Origin: Acidobacteriota bacterium
GTDB lineage: Bacteria > Acidobacteriota > Terriglobia > Bryobacterales > Bryobacteraceae
Length of the DNA: 45,027 bases
Assembly: GCA_017307505.1 (NCBI GenBank)
Contig: JAFKEE010000066.1
Location: 1 to 45,027 of the forward strand
Reading direction: 5' to 3'
In this document: piece by piece, positions 24,486 through 35,774 of the stretch
Position numbering within the stretch: position 1 is the stretch's first letter
Layout: every line of letters starts with the position of its first letter
The notes under the pieces: generated by a model
Told to the model about the DNA's origin: nothing
What the model saw: the letters and a program-made list of their open reading frames with translations, nothing else
Databases searched by the model: none
Translations under genes and position numbers: made by a program

Positions 24486-27128
24486 TCAACCGATATTCAC
24501 CAGCGTCTCGCCCACCAGAGCGTGATGGATCTCCTGCGCCGCGCGGGTGCCCTCGGCCACCGCCTGCACCACGGTCGCCCCGCCGTTCACGATATCGCCG
24601 GCCGCATACACCCGCGCCCGGCTGGTGGCGCTGGAACCCGACTGGGTGGCGATCGTACCCTGGCGGCTGAACGCCACCCCAGGCAGCGCGGACCGCAGCT
24701 TGGGATCCACCCCCTGGCCAATCGCTTCCACCACCAGGTCGGCAGCAATTACATGCTCCGACCCGGCCTGGTTCTCGGGCCGCCGCCGTCCGCTCGCATC
24801 CGGAGCACCCAGCTTCGTCCGCACCACCTCGAGCCCGGTCAGCTTTCTGTCGGCGTCCATCAGATACCGCACCGGCTGCGTCAGAATCAGGAAGTTCACC
24901 CCGCCGCGCATCGCCTCGTCTCGTTCGTTGGGCCAGGCGGGCATCTCCGCGAACGAACGGCGGTACAGGATCGCCACATCGTCCGCGCCGGCCCGTTTGG
25001 CCGAGAGCGCCGCATCGATCGCCGTGTTCCCGCCGCCCAGCACCAGGACAGTCCCGCTTACTTTGCGGCCCTCGTGCTTCACCTGCCGCAGGAACTCCAG
25101 CGCCCCTTCCACGCCACTGGCCGGACGGACGGAATCCGGCAAGGTCAGCGACCGGCTCAGGCCGGGAGCCAGCAGCACCGCATCGAAGCCTTCATCCAGG
25201 ATGTCGTCCAACGTACCTGCCGGACCCAGCGAGTAGCTACGCCGTTCAATGGCGCCCGTCGAGACCAGCACATCCTCCAGTTCCTTCTGCAGGATCGGAT
25301 CCGGCATCCGCTCCGCCGGGATCGTGTCCTTCGCCATCCCGCCCGGAGTCTCGGTCCTCTCCAGCAGCGTCACCCGGTGACCGAACGAAGCCAATGTGAC
25401 GGCGCCCGCCACGCCCGCCGGACCCGAGCCCGCCACGGCCACGCGCTTGCCCGTATCCGGCAGCACTGGCCGCGTCTCTCGCGCCCAGCCCTCCTCAATC
25501 GCCTTGCGCGAAACCCAGCGCTGCAGGTGGCGGATCGGCACCGACTCCTGGTAGTGCTCGTTGATGCAGGTGCTCTCGCACAAAGTCTCGCTGGGACAAA
25601 CATAGCCGCAGATCGTAGCCAGGACATTGTTCGCCCGGATCGTTTCGTACGCGTCGCGGAACCGGCCGTCCACAATCGCCTGGATGAAGCCCGGCACGTT
25701 CACGTGCGCGGGGCACTTCGGCACGCAGGTTGGGTCACTGCACTGCCGGCAGGTCTTTGCCATCGCCTGGATGGTGTCGAGAGCCTCGGCCCGGCCCGCC
25801 TTGTAGATGGGTTCGTAGACTTCCGCGTCCCGCGGCACACAGCCGCTGCGGCCGCCATCGCGCATAATCTGCGTACAGGCGGAACACGCGACACAGACCT
25901 TTTCCGGATCCAGCTTCCGGCCCTGTACCACCTCGCGGGCGAAGTCCGGATAGGCAAAAGACATACGGCCGCCGCCCACCAGCGAGACCCAGCCCTGCTG
26001 CACCGCCGCCGCGCCGACATTCGGCAGGAACTGCCGCAGCCAGGAATAACCTCCGCCCACCACGGGCAGACTCGGGAACTGCTGTTGAATATGCCGCACG
26101 ATGTGGAGGAAGCGGCCCACTCCCTCTAACGAGTGCTCCGGCGGAACATTCATGCCCACAATGGGCAGATCAAACGGCCGGTTGATGTGGGGATTGAAGT
26201 AAGGATTCCCAATCGTGATGTTCACCAGCGGAGCGCCGGCATCGCGGAGGAACTTCACCAGCCGGATGGGATCCGTCAGATCCGGCTGCAGCGAGCCGTC
26301 TTCCGCCATGCCCCAGCCGTACGGATACGCCATCGAATCGTACGCATTCATGCGCGAGGTCACGCCGATGCCAGGCACGCGGTCGCGGATCTTGGAAACG
26401 ATGTTCCGGAAGAAGCGGGTGCGGTTTTCCCACTCCGGACCGCCGTAGCGCGAATTCTCCCGCGTGTGCGACGCATGCAGTTCACTGATCAGATAGCGGT
26501 GGCAGGCCTTCACGTCCACGGCGTCAAAGCCGGCTTCCAACGCCAGGCGGGCGGCTTCGACATAGACATCTTCCAGCCTCTCGAGTTCGTTATCGGTAAT
26601 AAGCGGATAGTCCGCAGGCAGCTTGTGGATCGGATCCAGGTACTTGGAATGGTGCGCAATGATCGGCTTCGGCGCCCGGCCAGGCTTGGAATAGCGGCCG
26701 GAATGCGTCAACTGCAGCACCAGCGCCGGCCGGTGATTCGCGCCCATCGTCTCCCGCGCCGCCTGCCGGGCCTGGTCGACCATGGTCCGGAACACACCCA
26801 CGTTGGCTTTGTGGAGCCAGATCTGGCGCGGATTGGCCCGTCCCTCCTCCACCACCGCGCAGGCCTCCACCCACAGCAGGCCGGAACCGCCCGCGGCAAA
26901 CCGGCGATAGCGCCGCAGCGTCAGTTCGTCAGGCGATCCATCAGCCAGCCCGTCGCAACCTTCCATCGGCAGGACCACCAGCCGGTTGGGCAGCACGAAC
27001 CGGCCGCAATCTACTGGCTGGGCCAGTACGCTGACGTCTTCGCTCACCGGTACGTCGACGCCAAGCCGGTCAATATCCTGGCGCAGGTCTTCAAGGGAAT
27101 GGTAGTGGAAGGGCTGGTGCACAAGCAT
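24486..27128 (-). CDS. Fusion oxidoreductase: old-yellow-enzyme (FMN) domain plus GltD-like Fe-S/FAD/NAD(P)H module
   Basis: An 880-residue single frame (ATG 27128, CGGAG about 8 bp upstream). Residues 1 to about 400 are an OYE/2,4-dienoyl-CoA reductase barrel (LPNRLVVLPMEG, LVLQLTHSGRYS, then a late GGYSW/GGGRMSFAYPDF phosphate-binding end). Next is a 4Fe-4S cysteine set CVACSACTQ...GC (about 420-440), as in 2-enoate reductases. A second cysteine-rich domain of the GltD/dihydropyrimidine-dehydrogenase type follows (CRQCSDPTCVPKCPAHVNVPGF, later CGYVCPSETLCESTC). The C-terminal part holds two dinucleotide folds: GSGPAGVAGA for FAD and LVLGGGNTAIDAA for NAD(P)H, plus YAAGDIV. Electrons would pass NAD(P)H, FAD, Fe-S, FMN, then an activated C=C or related bond. 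Ordinary enoate reductases lack the extra GltD N-terminal Fe-S domain. Confidence 0.85.
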   Translation of the reverse strand: MLVHQPFHYHSLEDLRQDIDRLGVDVPVSEDVSVLAQPVDCGRFVLPNRLVVLPMEGCDGLADGSPDELTLRRYRRFAAGGSGLLWVEACAVVEEGRANPRQIWLHKANVGVFRTMVDQARQAARETMGANHRPALVLQLTHSGRYSKPGRAPKPIIAHHSKYLDPIHKLPADYPLITDNELERLEDVYVEAARLALEAGFDAVDVKACHRYLISELHASHTRENSRYGGPEWENRTRFFRNIVSKIRDRVPGIGVTSRMNAYDSMAYPYGWGMAEDGSLQPDLTDPIRLVKFLRDAGAPLVNITIGNPYFNPHINRPFDLPIVGMNVPPEHSLEGVGRFLHIVRHIQQQFPSLPVVGGGYSWLRQFLPNVGAAAVQQGWVSLVGGGRMSFAYPDFAREVVQGRKLDPEKVCVACSACTQIMRDGGRSGCVPRDAEVYEPIYKAGRAEALDTIQAMAKTCRQCSDPTCVPKCPAHVNVPGFIQAIVDGRFRDAYETIRANNVLATICGYVCPSETLCESTCINEHYQESVPIRHLQRWVSRKAIEEGWARETRPVLPDTGKRVAVAGSGPAGVAGAVTLASFGHRVTLLERTETPGGMAKDTIPAERMPDPILQKELEDVLVSTGAIERRSYSLGPAGTLDDILDEGFDAVLLAPGLSRSLTLPDSVRPASGVEGALEFLRQVKHEGRKVSGTVLVLGGGNTAIDAALSAKRAGADDVAILYRRSFAEMPAWPNERDEAMRGGVNFLILTQPVRYLMDADRKLTGLEVVRTKLGAPDASGRRRPENQAGSEHVIAADLVVEAIGQGVDPKLRSALPGVAFSRQGTIATQSGSSATSRARVYAAGDIVNGGATVVQAVAEGTRAAQEIHHALVGETLVNIG

Positions 27129-27201
27129 GGCGGAACTCCGGTCATTTCTACCATATCAGATGCGAAAGTCCGGTTACGGCCGCGCGCGACAATAGAGGGA
27201 G

Positions 27202-27897
27202 ATGCGAATCCACTTCCTGCAGCACGTCGCCTTCGAGAACCCCGGCCTGATCGGCGAATGGGCGGTTGAGCGGGGCCATTCCCTCACCGGAACCCGGCTC
27301 GACCTCGCCGAGCCTCTGCCTGCCCTCGACACCTTCGACCTGCTGTTGATAATGGGTGGGCCGATGAGCGTCAACGACGAGCACATCTACCCCTGGCTGC
27401 GCCCGGAGAAACAGTTGATCGCGGACACGATGGCCGCCGGCAAATTCGTCATTGGCGTCTGCCTGGGCTCGCAACTCCTCGCCGGAGTGCTGGGCTCCCC
27501 CGTCTATCGCAACAGGGAGAAGGAAATCGGCTGGTTCCCGGTCCAAACCACGGGCGCAGGGTCCCTGTTTGAGGACATGCCTTCCGAGTTCACCGTCTTC
27601 CACTGGCATGGCGAGACCTACGACCTCCCGGCGGGCGCCACCCTTCTCGCCTCCACGGCCGGGTGCCGGTCGCAGGCGTTTGAAACCGGGCGCTGCCTGG
27701 GGCTCCAGTTCCACATGGAGATGACCGAGCCCATCATCCAGGATCTTCTGGTCCATTGCGCAGCCGATCTCGGCTCCGGACCGTATCAGCAACCACCCCA
27801 GGAAATCCGGGAAGAAATGTGGCGATTGAAACCCGCCAGAGACCGGCTGTTCACCCTGCTCGACCGCGTGTCAACCCGTGCTTTTGTCGTAGCATAG
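27202..27897 (+). CDS. Class I glutamine amidotransferase-like protein
   Basis: A 231-residue stand-alone amidotransferase domain. The catalytic triad is complete: nucleophile C87 in GVCLGSQLLAG, and H171 and E173 in LQFHMEM. The oxyanion strand MGGPMSVNDE (51-60) is in place. No synthetase domain is attached. Such single-domain proteins resemble the YfeJ/GMP-synthase-like group that hydrolyses gamma-glutamyl compounds or donates ammonia to a partner. No partner is obvious here. The gene is divergent from the OYE-GltD fusion (73 bp) and lies 3 bp before GlgX, which suggests cotranscription without an evident pathway link. Confidence 0.85.
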   Translation: MRIHFLQHVAFENPGLIGEWAVERGHSLTGTRLDLAEPLPALDTFDLLLIMGGPMSVNDEHIYPWLRPEKQLIADTMAAGKFVIGVCLGSQLLAGVLGSPVYRNREKEIGWFPVQTTGAGSLFEDMPSEFTVFHWHGETYDLPAGATLLASTAGCRSQAFETGRCLGLQFHMEMTEPIIQDLLVHCAADLGSGPYQQPPQEIREEMWRLKPARDRLFTLLDRVSTRAFVVA

Positions 27898-27900
27898 CTC

Positions 27901-29919
27901 ATGGCCAGTTATTTCTGCGTCGACCGCGGCAGGGCCCTGCCGCTGGGCGCGACGCGACTCGAAGACGGTGTGAATTTCGCGCTTTTTTCGAAATATTCCA
28001 CGCACGCTTGGCTTTCTCTTTTTCGTCCCGGGGAGACCGCCCCTTACCTGGAGATTGAGCTCCATCCGGAGCGCGATCGCACTGGACAGATCTGGCATCT
28101 CTGGATCGGCGGGCTCGAGCCCGATGTTCAATACTGCTGGCGCCTCGACATGCGCCCGAATCCGAATCCGCACGTCCATCGCTTCGATCCGCAGCGCCTG
28201 CTGCTGGATCCCTATGCAAAGGTCCTGGTCGGCGGCGAACAATGGGGCATCTCGGCCGAACGCCGGTGTGCCCTGCCCCACGACCACTTCGACTGGGAGA
28301 TGGACCGGCCGCTGAACGTGCCCCTCAGCGAATCTGTCATTTACGAGCTCCATGTGCGCGGCTTCACGCGTCATGAATCGTCGGGAGTCTCTGCGCCGGG
28401 CACCTACCTCGGCCTGACGGAGAAGATTCCGTATCTCAAGAAGCTCGGCGTGACGGCCGTCGAACTGCTGCCTGTGTACGAGTTCGAAGAGGCCGATACC
28501 GATCGCAGCAACCCCCTGCTCGGCGCCACCCTGTTCAACCTGTGGGGCTACCAGCCCATCGCCTTCTTTGCACCCAATGCGACCTATGCCAGCGGCAAAT
28601 ACCCGGGTGCCGCGGTGGTGGAATTCAAGGAGATGGTGAAGCGGTTCCATGCCGCCGGACTGGAAGTGATCCTGGACGTCGTCTTCAACCACACGGCCGA
28701 AGGAGACGAACGCGGACGAACCCATTCCTTCCGCGGCATCGACAACTCCACTTACTACCTGCTGGACGAACAGGGCCACTACCGCAACTATTCCGGTTGC
28801 GGCAACACCTTTAACTGCAACCATCCTGTGATCCGCAGCCTGATCACCGATTGCCTGCACTACTGGGTCATGGAGATGCATGTCGACGGCTTCCGCTTCG
28901 ATCTGGCCAGCGTGCTCGGCCGTGGCCAGGACGGCAGCCCTCTGGCCGACCCGCCATTGCTCGAGCGCCTCGCCTACGACCCCGTGCTGGCCAACACCAA
29001 GCTGATCGCCGAAGCCTGGGACGCCGCCGGACTCTATCAGGTGGGCAGCTTCCCCGCCTGGGGCCGTTGGGCCGAATGGAATGGGAAATACCGCGACGAT
29101 CTCCGCCGGTTCGTCAAGAGCGACCGCGGTATGGTCCCCGCCCTGGCCTCGCGCGTCACCGGCAGCCCGGATCTCTATGCCTCCAGCGGCCGCCAATCCC
29201 GCCACAGCATCAACTTCGTCACCTGCCACGACGGCTTTACCTTGGCCGACCTCGTCAGCTACAACGACAAACACAACGAAGCCAACGGCGAGCAGAACCG
29301 CGACGGAGCCAACGACAACAACAGCTGGAACTGCGGCGCCGAAGGCCCCACGAACGACGAGGCGATCAACACCCTGCGCCGCCGCCAGATGCGCAATCTG
29401 GCCTCGCTGCTGCTGCTCAGCGGCGGCGTCCCCATGATTCTGGCCGGCGACGAGATGGCCCGCACCCAGGGCGGCAACAACAACGCCTATTGCCAGGACA
29501 ACGCCACCAGCTGGGTCGACTGGACCTTCACGGAATCCAATTCCGGAATGGTGGAGTTTTTCCGCCGCATGATCGCCTTCCGGGCCAGCCGCGAAGCCTT
29601 CCGGCATATCGACTGGGGGCCGCAGACCGAAGAGAAGCACACGCGCGTCACCTTCCACGGCGTCTTCCCTCACGCGCCCGACTGGGGCCAGGACTCCCAT
29701 GCCCTCGCCATCGAACTCGAGTGGGGCAGCGAGCGCATTTACTTCATCGCCAACGCCTATTGGGAGCCACTGCGGTTCCAGTTGCCGCTCCTCATTGGCG
29801 ATAGCCACTGGGTCCTGGTGGAAGACACCCGTCACGACGGCGCGCGCGGCCCGAAGCTGGAATCGCAGGAGTGGTACGATGCCGCGCCCCGCAGCGTCGT
29901 TGTGCTGGAAGCGATCTGA
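27901..29919 (+). CDS. glgX: Glycogen debranching enzyme GlgX (GH13 isoamylase type)
   Basis: A 672-residue GH13 protein with an N-terminal CBM48-like beta domain (about 10-110; GVNFALFSKYSTHAWLSLF) and a catalytic barrel. The GH13 conserved regions are visible: DVVFNHTAEG (259-268), DGFRFDLASV with nucleophile D334, LIAEAWDAAG with acid/base E371, and TCHDGFTL with H443-D444. It hydrolyses alpha-1,6 branches of glycogen or of phosphorylase limit dextrin in the cytoplasm. GlgP, which produces those limit dextrins, is encoded 9 kb away at 38579-41137. The length and motif spacing fit GlgX/TreX well. A hairpin overlaps its 3' end. Confidence 0.92.
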   Translation: MASYFCVDRGRALPLGATRLEDGVNFALFSKYSTHAWLSLFRPGETAPYLEIELHPERDRTGQIWHLWIGGLEPDVQYCWRLDMRPNPNPHVHRFDPQRLLLDPYAKVLVGGEQWGISAERRCALPHDHFDWEMDRPLNVPLSESVIYELHVRGFTRHESSGVSAPGTYLGLTEKIPYLKKLGVTAVELLPVYEFEEADTDRSNPLLGATLFNLWGYQPIAFFAPNATYASGKYPGAAVVEFKEMVKRFHAAGLEVILDVVFNHTAEGDERGRTHSFRGIDNSTYYLLDEQGHYRNYSGCGNTFNCNHPVIRSLITDCLHYWVMEMHVDGFRFDLASVLGRGQDGSPLADPPLLERLAYDPVLANTKLIAEAWDAAGLYQVGSFPAWGRWAEWNGKYRDDLRRFVKSDRGMVPALASRVTGSPDLYASSGRQSRHSINFVTCHDGFTLADLVSYNDKHNEANGEQNRDGANDNNSWNCGAEGPTNDEAINTLRRRQMRNLASLLLLSGGVPMILAGDEMARTQGGNNNAYCQDNATSWVDWTFTESNSGMVEFFRRMIAFRASREAFRHIDWGPQTEEKHTRVTFHGVFPHAPDWGQDSHALAIELEWGSERIYFIANAYWEPLRFQLPLLIGDSHWVLVEDTRHDGARGPKLESQEWYDAAPRSVVVLEAI

Positions 29920-29938
29920 CCGGTTTCACTGCTTCCAG
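29905..29938. terminator. Possible shared hairpin at convergent gene ends
   Basis: An 8-bp inverted repeat (CTGGAAGC at 29905-29912 with GCTTCCAG at 29931-29938, 18-nt loop) spans the 6-bp gap between the stops of glgX and the convergent regulator gene and extends into both coding ends. No T-run follows, so terminator activity is uncertain. Confidence 0.35.
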
Positions 29939-31215
29939 GGCGTCAGAATGCGGATTTTGCGGTAGGAGGCGATCTCTTCCTCCGTCAGGTCGGAAGGGAT
30001 CACCCGCTGCTGATACAGCTTCCGGAAGCTCGCCCGGTTCATGTCGGCAGGCTCCACCTTTTCCAACTCCAGCCTGGGATTGAAGTAGTAGAGGTTGGAT
30101 GCCTTTTCAGCTCCGGCCGGATTCTCGCTGGTGGCCACCAGCAGGCTGTCGCCGACGCGCATCAGGGATCCGACGTAGTTGTAAGGACTGGTCGCCAGAT
30201 TGAGCGACGATCTCGGCAGCAGTAGCCGCGCCTTCTCCACGGCCGGCGGGTTCTGCTGGATCTGCTCCGCGGGCTCGGCCTCCACAGAGGCGCCCCCGAA
30301 TTTCTCAGGATCGAGCACGGTCAGGTCCGCACACTTGTAGCCATTCGCAATTCCGCCCAGAAAGATCTCGGGCCGCCCGTCGCTATCCAGGTCATCCACC
30401 AGCATCGTCGTAATGTGGCCGGCATGCCAGTATTCACGAAGCAGATTGCCGCGAGCGTCCAGAAGCGTAATCAATGCCGGCGAATGAATGTGATGGGTTG
30501 AAGCAACAACGACCCTGGACTCCTTTTTCCCCGGAATCGGAACCAGTGCAAACCGGCGTATGCCGAAAGTCCCCTTCAGGGAAACGCCCTGGCGCAGGAC
30601 CGGTTTGGCGAAACTCCGCTGCCACAATACTTGCCCATCGGCAGAGAAAAGGTACAACTCGTCGTCGAGCCGGGAGTCCGCCCCATAACGCAACGGGAAC
30701 AGGATCTCGCGCCGTCCATCTCCGTCCACATCCACGATCCGCCAGGAATCGTAAGTCTGAAAGTCCGGAGTGAACTCTTCCACCGGCTCGTTCGGCAGGA
30801 TGTATCGCCACGCGAGCCGGCCCTGCTCGTCATAAACGACCAGGGTCCGGCCTTCCACCCGGCAGAGATTCGGGTTCGACCGGGGCCGCAGCACCCAGAA
30901 CACACCGATGCAGGCAAGAATCAGACAGGAGACGGCGGCAAGGATCAACGGCTTCCTGGAAGCAGCCTGAACCGCAGGCACCTCGGCCGGCTCCGGTTCC
31001 GTCACCGCTGCGGCCCGGGTCCCTTCGGTCTGCTTCCGCCAGGCCTCCAGTTCGTCGACGTAGGCGTAGATTCGCCCCTTCGCGCCTGGCATGCGGTGAA
31101 TGGGTAAGCCCCGTTCTTCTTCCCAATTCTGGACTGTACGTACGGTTACGTCAAAGAATCCGGCAATTTCCTTCCACGACTGCAGCATCCTCTCTTTGTC
31201 ATTCTGCGGGCGCAA
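29926..31215 (-). CDS. Membrane-anchored helix-turn-helix regulator with FG-GAP/VCBS-like exterior
   Basis: 429 residues from TTG 31215, which has GGGGAGG 11 bases upstream. ATG 31188 is an alternative start nine residues later. The N-terminal 65 residues form a winged-helix/MerR-type DNA-binding region (LQSWKEIAGFFDVTVRTVQNWEEERGLPI, then GRIYAYVDELEAW). A membrane helix follows at about 87-110 (LILAAVSCLILACIGVFWVL). The exterior has FG-GAP/VCBS-like repeats with calcium-loop-type motifs DVDGDGRREI and DLDSDGRPEI. The layout is like CadC/ToxR: an outside signal changes transcription directly from the membrane. The HTH type is common in acidobacteria. Its target could be its own upstream region, which holds a palindrome at 31373-31406. 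Confidence 0.8.
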   Translation of the reverse strand: MRPQNDKERMLQSWKEIAGFFDVTVRTVQNWEEERGLPIHRMPGAKGRIYAYVDELEAWRKQTEGTRAAAVTEPEPAEVPAVQAASRKPLILAAVSCLILACIGVFWVLRPRSNPNLCRVEGRTLVVYDEQGRLAWRYILPNEPVEEFTPDFQTYDSWRIVDVDGDGRREILFPLRYGADSRLDDELYLFSADGQVLWQRSFAKPVLRQGVSLKGTFGIRRFALVPIPGKKESRVVVASTHHIHSPALITLLDARGNLLREYWHAGHITTMLVDDLDSDGRPEIFLGGIANGYKCADLTVLDPEKFGGASVEAEPAEQIQQNPPAVEKARLLLPRSSLNLATSPYNYVGSLMRVGDSLLVATSENPAGAEKASNLYYFNPRLELEKVEPADMNRASFRKLYQQRVIPSDLTEEEIASYRKIRILTPWKQ

Positions 31216-31489
31216 CGAGAAACGGACCTCCCCGGAATATCATCAAGATCAAAGATACCAAGACACAGCAGGAAAACAGCGCAAAATGGCCGTGCGATTG
31301 GCACTTTCCGCATTAACAAACTGCAATGATACCAGAGCAATGTCGAAACGGTGCATCGGACTGGGCTATCAATATATCGAGTAATCGGAATTACTCTCCC
31401 GATATACGAGAAGAGTGTGCCGGACGACACTCGCGCGAAGATTCACTTATCGTCAATCTTCTGGCTCCGCTAATCTTAACTTTTCTATA
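31216..31489. other. AT-rich upstream region of the membrane regulator with an inverted repeat
   Basis: This 274-bp gap is clearly lower in GC than its surroundings and lies between the esterase stop and the regulator start, both on the minus strand. It should contain the regulator promoter. Small open frames in it have no recognisable protein features. It contains the nested inverted repeat listed separately at 31373-31406. Confidence 0.5.
31373..31406. promoter_or_regulatory. Nested inverted repeat, possible operator or terminator
   Basis: Two nested inverted repeats: outer TATATCG (31373-31379) with CGATATA (31400-31406), and inner AGTAAT (31380-31385) with ATTACT (31390-31395) around a CGGA centre. 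A 4-nt bulge (CTCC) interrupts the right side. It lies about 160 bp upstream of the membrane-bound HTH regulator and 84 bp downstream of the esterase gene. It could be a dyad operator for that regulator or a terminator of the esterase transcript. The AT-rich arms favour an operator. Confidence 0.4.
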
Positions 31490-33148
31490 TCAGTTTCTTG
31501 GGGAGTTCGGCAGAGGCAGCGGTTTGCCGGACGGCTTCCACTTGCCGGCCCGTACCGCATCGAAGAAATCGAACCCCATGGCCAGCGAGGTCACCCCCAC
31601 TGCCGCGTGGTTGCTGGACGCATCTTCGACATATTCGAACTGCTTGTACCGGCGCTGCAGGACAAAAGCCAGCCGCCGCGCCGTAGCGGTGCTGAAGATC
31701 TCATCCGCTCCACCCTGAACGAACAGAAAGGGCACGTCCGGCGCCTTGCTGAAATCCAGGACCTCCAACGGTTGCCCCCCCACCGCCATCAAGCCAGCGA
31801 AACGGCCCGGCTCGCCCATCGAGACAGACATCACCCCACCCGCCCCGGAGCCTTGTCCCGCCAGGAACACCTGTTTGCTGTCGATGGAGAAGGACTCCTG
31901 GACCCGTTCCGCCACGTCCAGCACGTCCTTGCGCGAGGCGTTGGTATAGTATTCCATCGGCCCCCGGCCCGAGGGCGCCGCCACCACATATCCTCGCTCG
32001 GCCGCCAGAGTCATCACCTGGCTGCCGCCATCCTTCGCAAGATACCGTTCGAAGTACGACCCCTCGTCTCCGCCCGCATCGTGCAGCAGAACCAACAGGG
32101 GCCACTTCTTCGAGGCGTCGTAGCCTGGCGGCAGGAACAGGCGGAAGGACTGCATGCTCTGGTCAACGGCGGACAGGTAGGCCAACCGCAGGTCGCCCTT
32201 CTTCGCCGCCAGCGGGCTATGGCCGGACAACAGCTCGGACGCCATCCACTCCGCCATCGGCAGGTCGCGCTCCGGATTGATCGGATCGGTCGCGTAGTTG
32301 GGCAGCTTCGGATCGGCCAGCGTGAGGGCCAACGGGGTCAGGTGGTTCGACAGCCCGGGACCCGGGCCCTCCAGTGCGCGCGCATAGAGGTCCCCCATGA
32401 ACTGGACGGTCTGCACCGCCAGCGCCTGCGCCGGACTCTTCAGCGCGACCCCGGCGGCCGCCAGCTTCCGGCCCTGCTCGACCAGGGCGCGAATCCTCTT
32501 CTCCATCGACGGGCTCAACAGGACTTCTCGTGTCGCCCATGCCCTAACCTTCCCCTCAGAGTCCAGCAATTGATACCGCACCCGGTAACTGCCTTCCGGC
32601 AATCCGCTGGTCCGGAGAGAGAAGTCCACCGGCTCCAGCCGCTGCAGGATCTCAGCCGGCCGCTCCACCACAACTTTCCCCTGCGCGTCCAGCAGCATCA
32701 CCTGCGCGCGGTAGGGCGTCTTCAGTGGCCGCCCCAGGACAAAGCGCGGTTCCAGGCGCGCATGGAGCGTGACACCCGGTGCGGCAATGCGCCGGTCCAC
32801 GTCAAACTGCAGGGACGAAGCCACCTCCAGCCACTCCCCCGGCGGCTGGTCCCGGTACACCGCCAGCACCCGGGCGAACAGCCGCGCCGCGGCATTCCAA
32901 TTGCCTACGCTGAGCGACTGGTACGCCATCTGCACCGCCTCCCCAACTTCCGGATGCGGCTTCCGCCCCGGCGCCGGATCCGCCTGCGCCGCCTGGATCT
33001 GGGCCATCAGGAACAACACGCTCTCGCGGTCCGCATCGGTGACGTACTGACCCTCTACCTTCGTCCAGGTCTCCGGTTTTTCGCTCAGCTGTGCGTGCAG
33101 CAGGGGCACCCAGAACAGCGCCAGCCCCACGCACCAGTTCCTATGCAT
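31490..33148 (-). CDS. Secreted alpha/beta-hydrolase (PHB-depolymerase/feruloyl-esterase-like) with N-terminal accessory region
   Basis: About 552 residues from ATG 33148, chosen because the signal peptide (MHRNWCVGLALFWVPLLHAQ) begins there. Residues about 30-320 have no clear family: a helical, TPR-like part, then a beta domain with paired 'VMLLDAQGKVVVERP' and 'YQLLDSEGKVRAW' strands. The C-terminal 250 residues form an esterase of the PhaC-depolymerase/LpqC type: LLVLLHDAGGDEGSYFE oxyanion region, nucleophile serine in GQGSGAGG, aspartate in GGADEIF, histidine in SSNHAAVG. It probably hydrolyses ester bonds in polymers outside the cytoplasm. It is divergent from the S9 peptidase gene with a 59-bp gap. 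Confidence 0.8.
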   Translation of the reverse strand: MHRNWCVGLALFWVPLLHAQLSEKPETWTKVEGQYVTDADRESVLFLMAQIQAAQADPAPGRKPHPEVGEAVQMAYQSLSVGNWNAAARLFARVLAVYRDQPPGEWLEVASSLQFDVDRRIAAPGVTLHARLEPRFVLGRPLKTPYRAQVMLLDAQGKVVVERPAEILQRLEPVDFSLRTSGLPEGSYRVRYQLLDSEGKVRAWATREVLLSPSMEKRIRALVEQGRKLAAAGVALKSPAQALAVQTVQFMGDLYARALEGPGPGLSNHLTPLALTLADPKLPNYATDPINPERDLPMAEWMASELLSGHSPLAAKKGDLRLAYLSAVDQSMQSFRLFLPPGYDASKKWPLLVLLHDAGGDEGSYFERYLAKDGGSQVMTLAAERGYVVAAPSGRGPMEYYTNASRKDVLDVAERVQESFSIDSKQVFLAGQGSGAGGVMSVSMGEPGRFAGLMAVGGQPLEVLDFSKAPDVPFLFVQGGADEIFSTATARRLAFVLQRRYKQFEYVEDASSNHAAVGVTSLAMGFDFFDAVRAGKWKPSGKPLPLPNSPRN

Positions 33149-33207
33149 GCAATGAATTATGTCGCAGCCCGGGCGGCCATGCACGGCTGTGAGAAACTCA
33201 TCTATTA

Positions 33208-35607
<2,400 letters not shown>

Positions 35608-35618
35608 AGCGGGCAGAA

Positions 35619-35770
35619 GAGAGCTTTCAGCGATCAGCTGTCAGCTGTCAGCTTGAGTTTGTTTATGGATTTACGGTGGAGGCCCCCGGAGGCCAGCTGC
35701 CAGCAATCAGCATCCAGCCCGTCGGCGATGTACTAAATAGGAGCTGAAAGCTGACAGCTGATCGCTGACA
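35619..35770. repeat. Cluster of TCAGCTG-type heptamer repeats with a 20-bp inverted repeat
   Basis: The gap after the S9 peptidase gene holds many copies of TCAGCTG/CAGCTGA-like words on both strands. A perfect 20-bp inverted repeat is formed by TCAGCGATCAGCTGTCAGCT (35627-35646) and its complement (35749-35768), about 100 bp apart. In the middle, degenerate copies (CCAGCTGCCAGCAATCAGC) continue the pattern. This is a short tandemly repeated intergenic array that can fold back on itself. It codes for nothing, and the irregular unit spacing rules out CRISPR. Confidence 0.65.
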
Positions 35771-35774
35771 GCTA

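Noticed and set aside
27871-29835. 654-codon minus-strand frame across glgX.
   Set aside because: It is antisense to a clear GH13 enzyme with all catalytic motifs, and the translation has no recognisable family.
35619-35770. CRISPR-like array from repeated TCAGCTG words.
   Set aside because: Units are too short, irregularly spaced and in both orientations, with no spacers and no cas genes.
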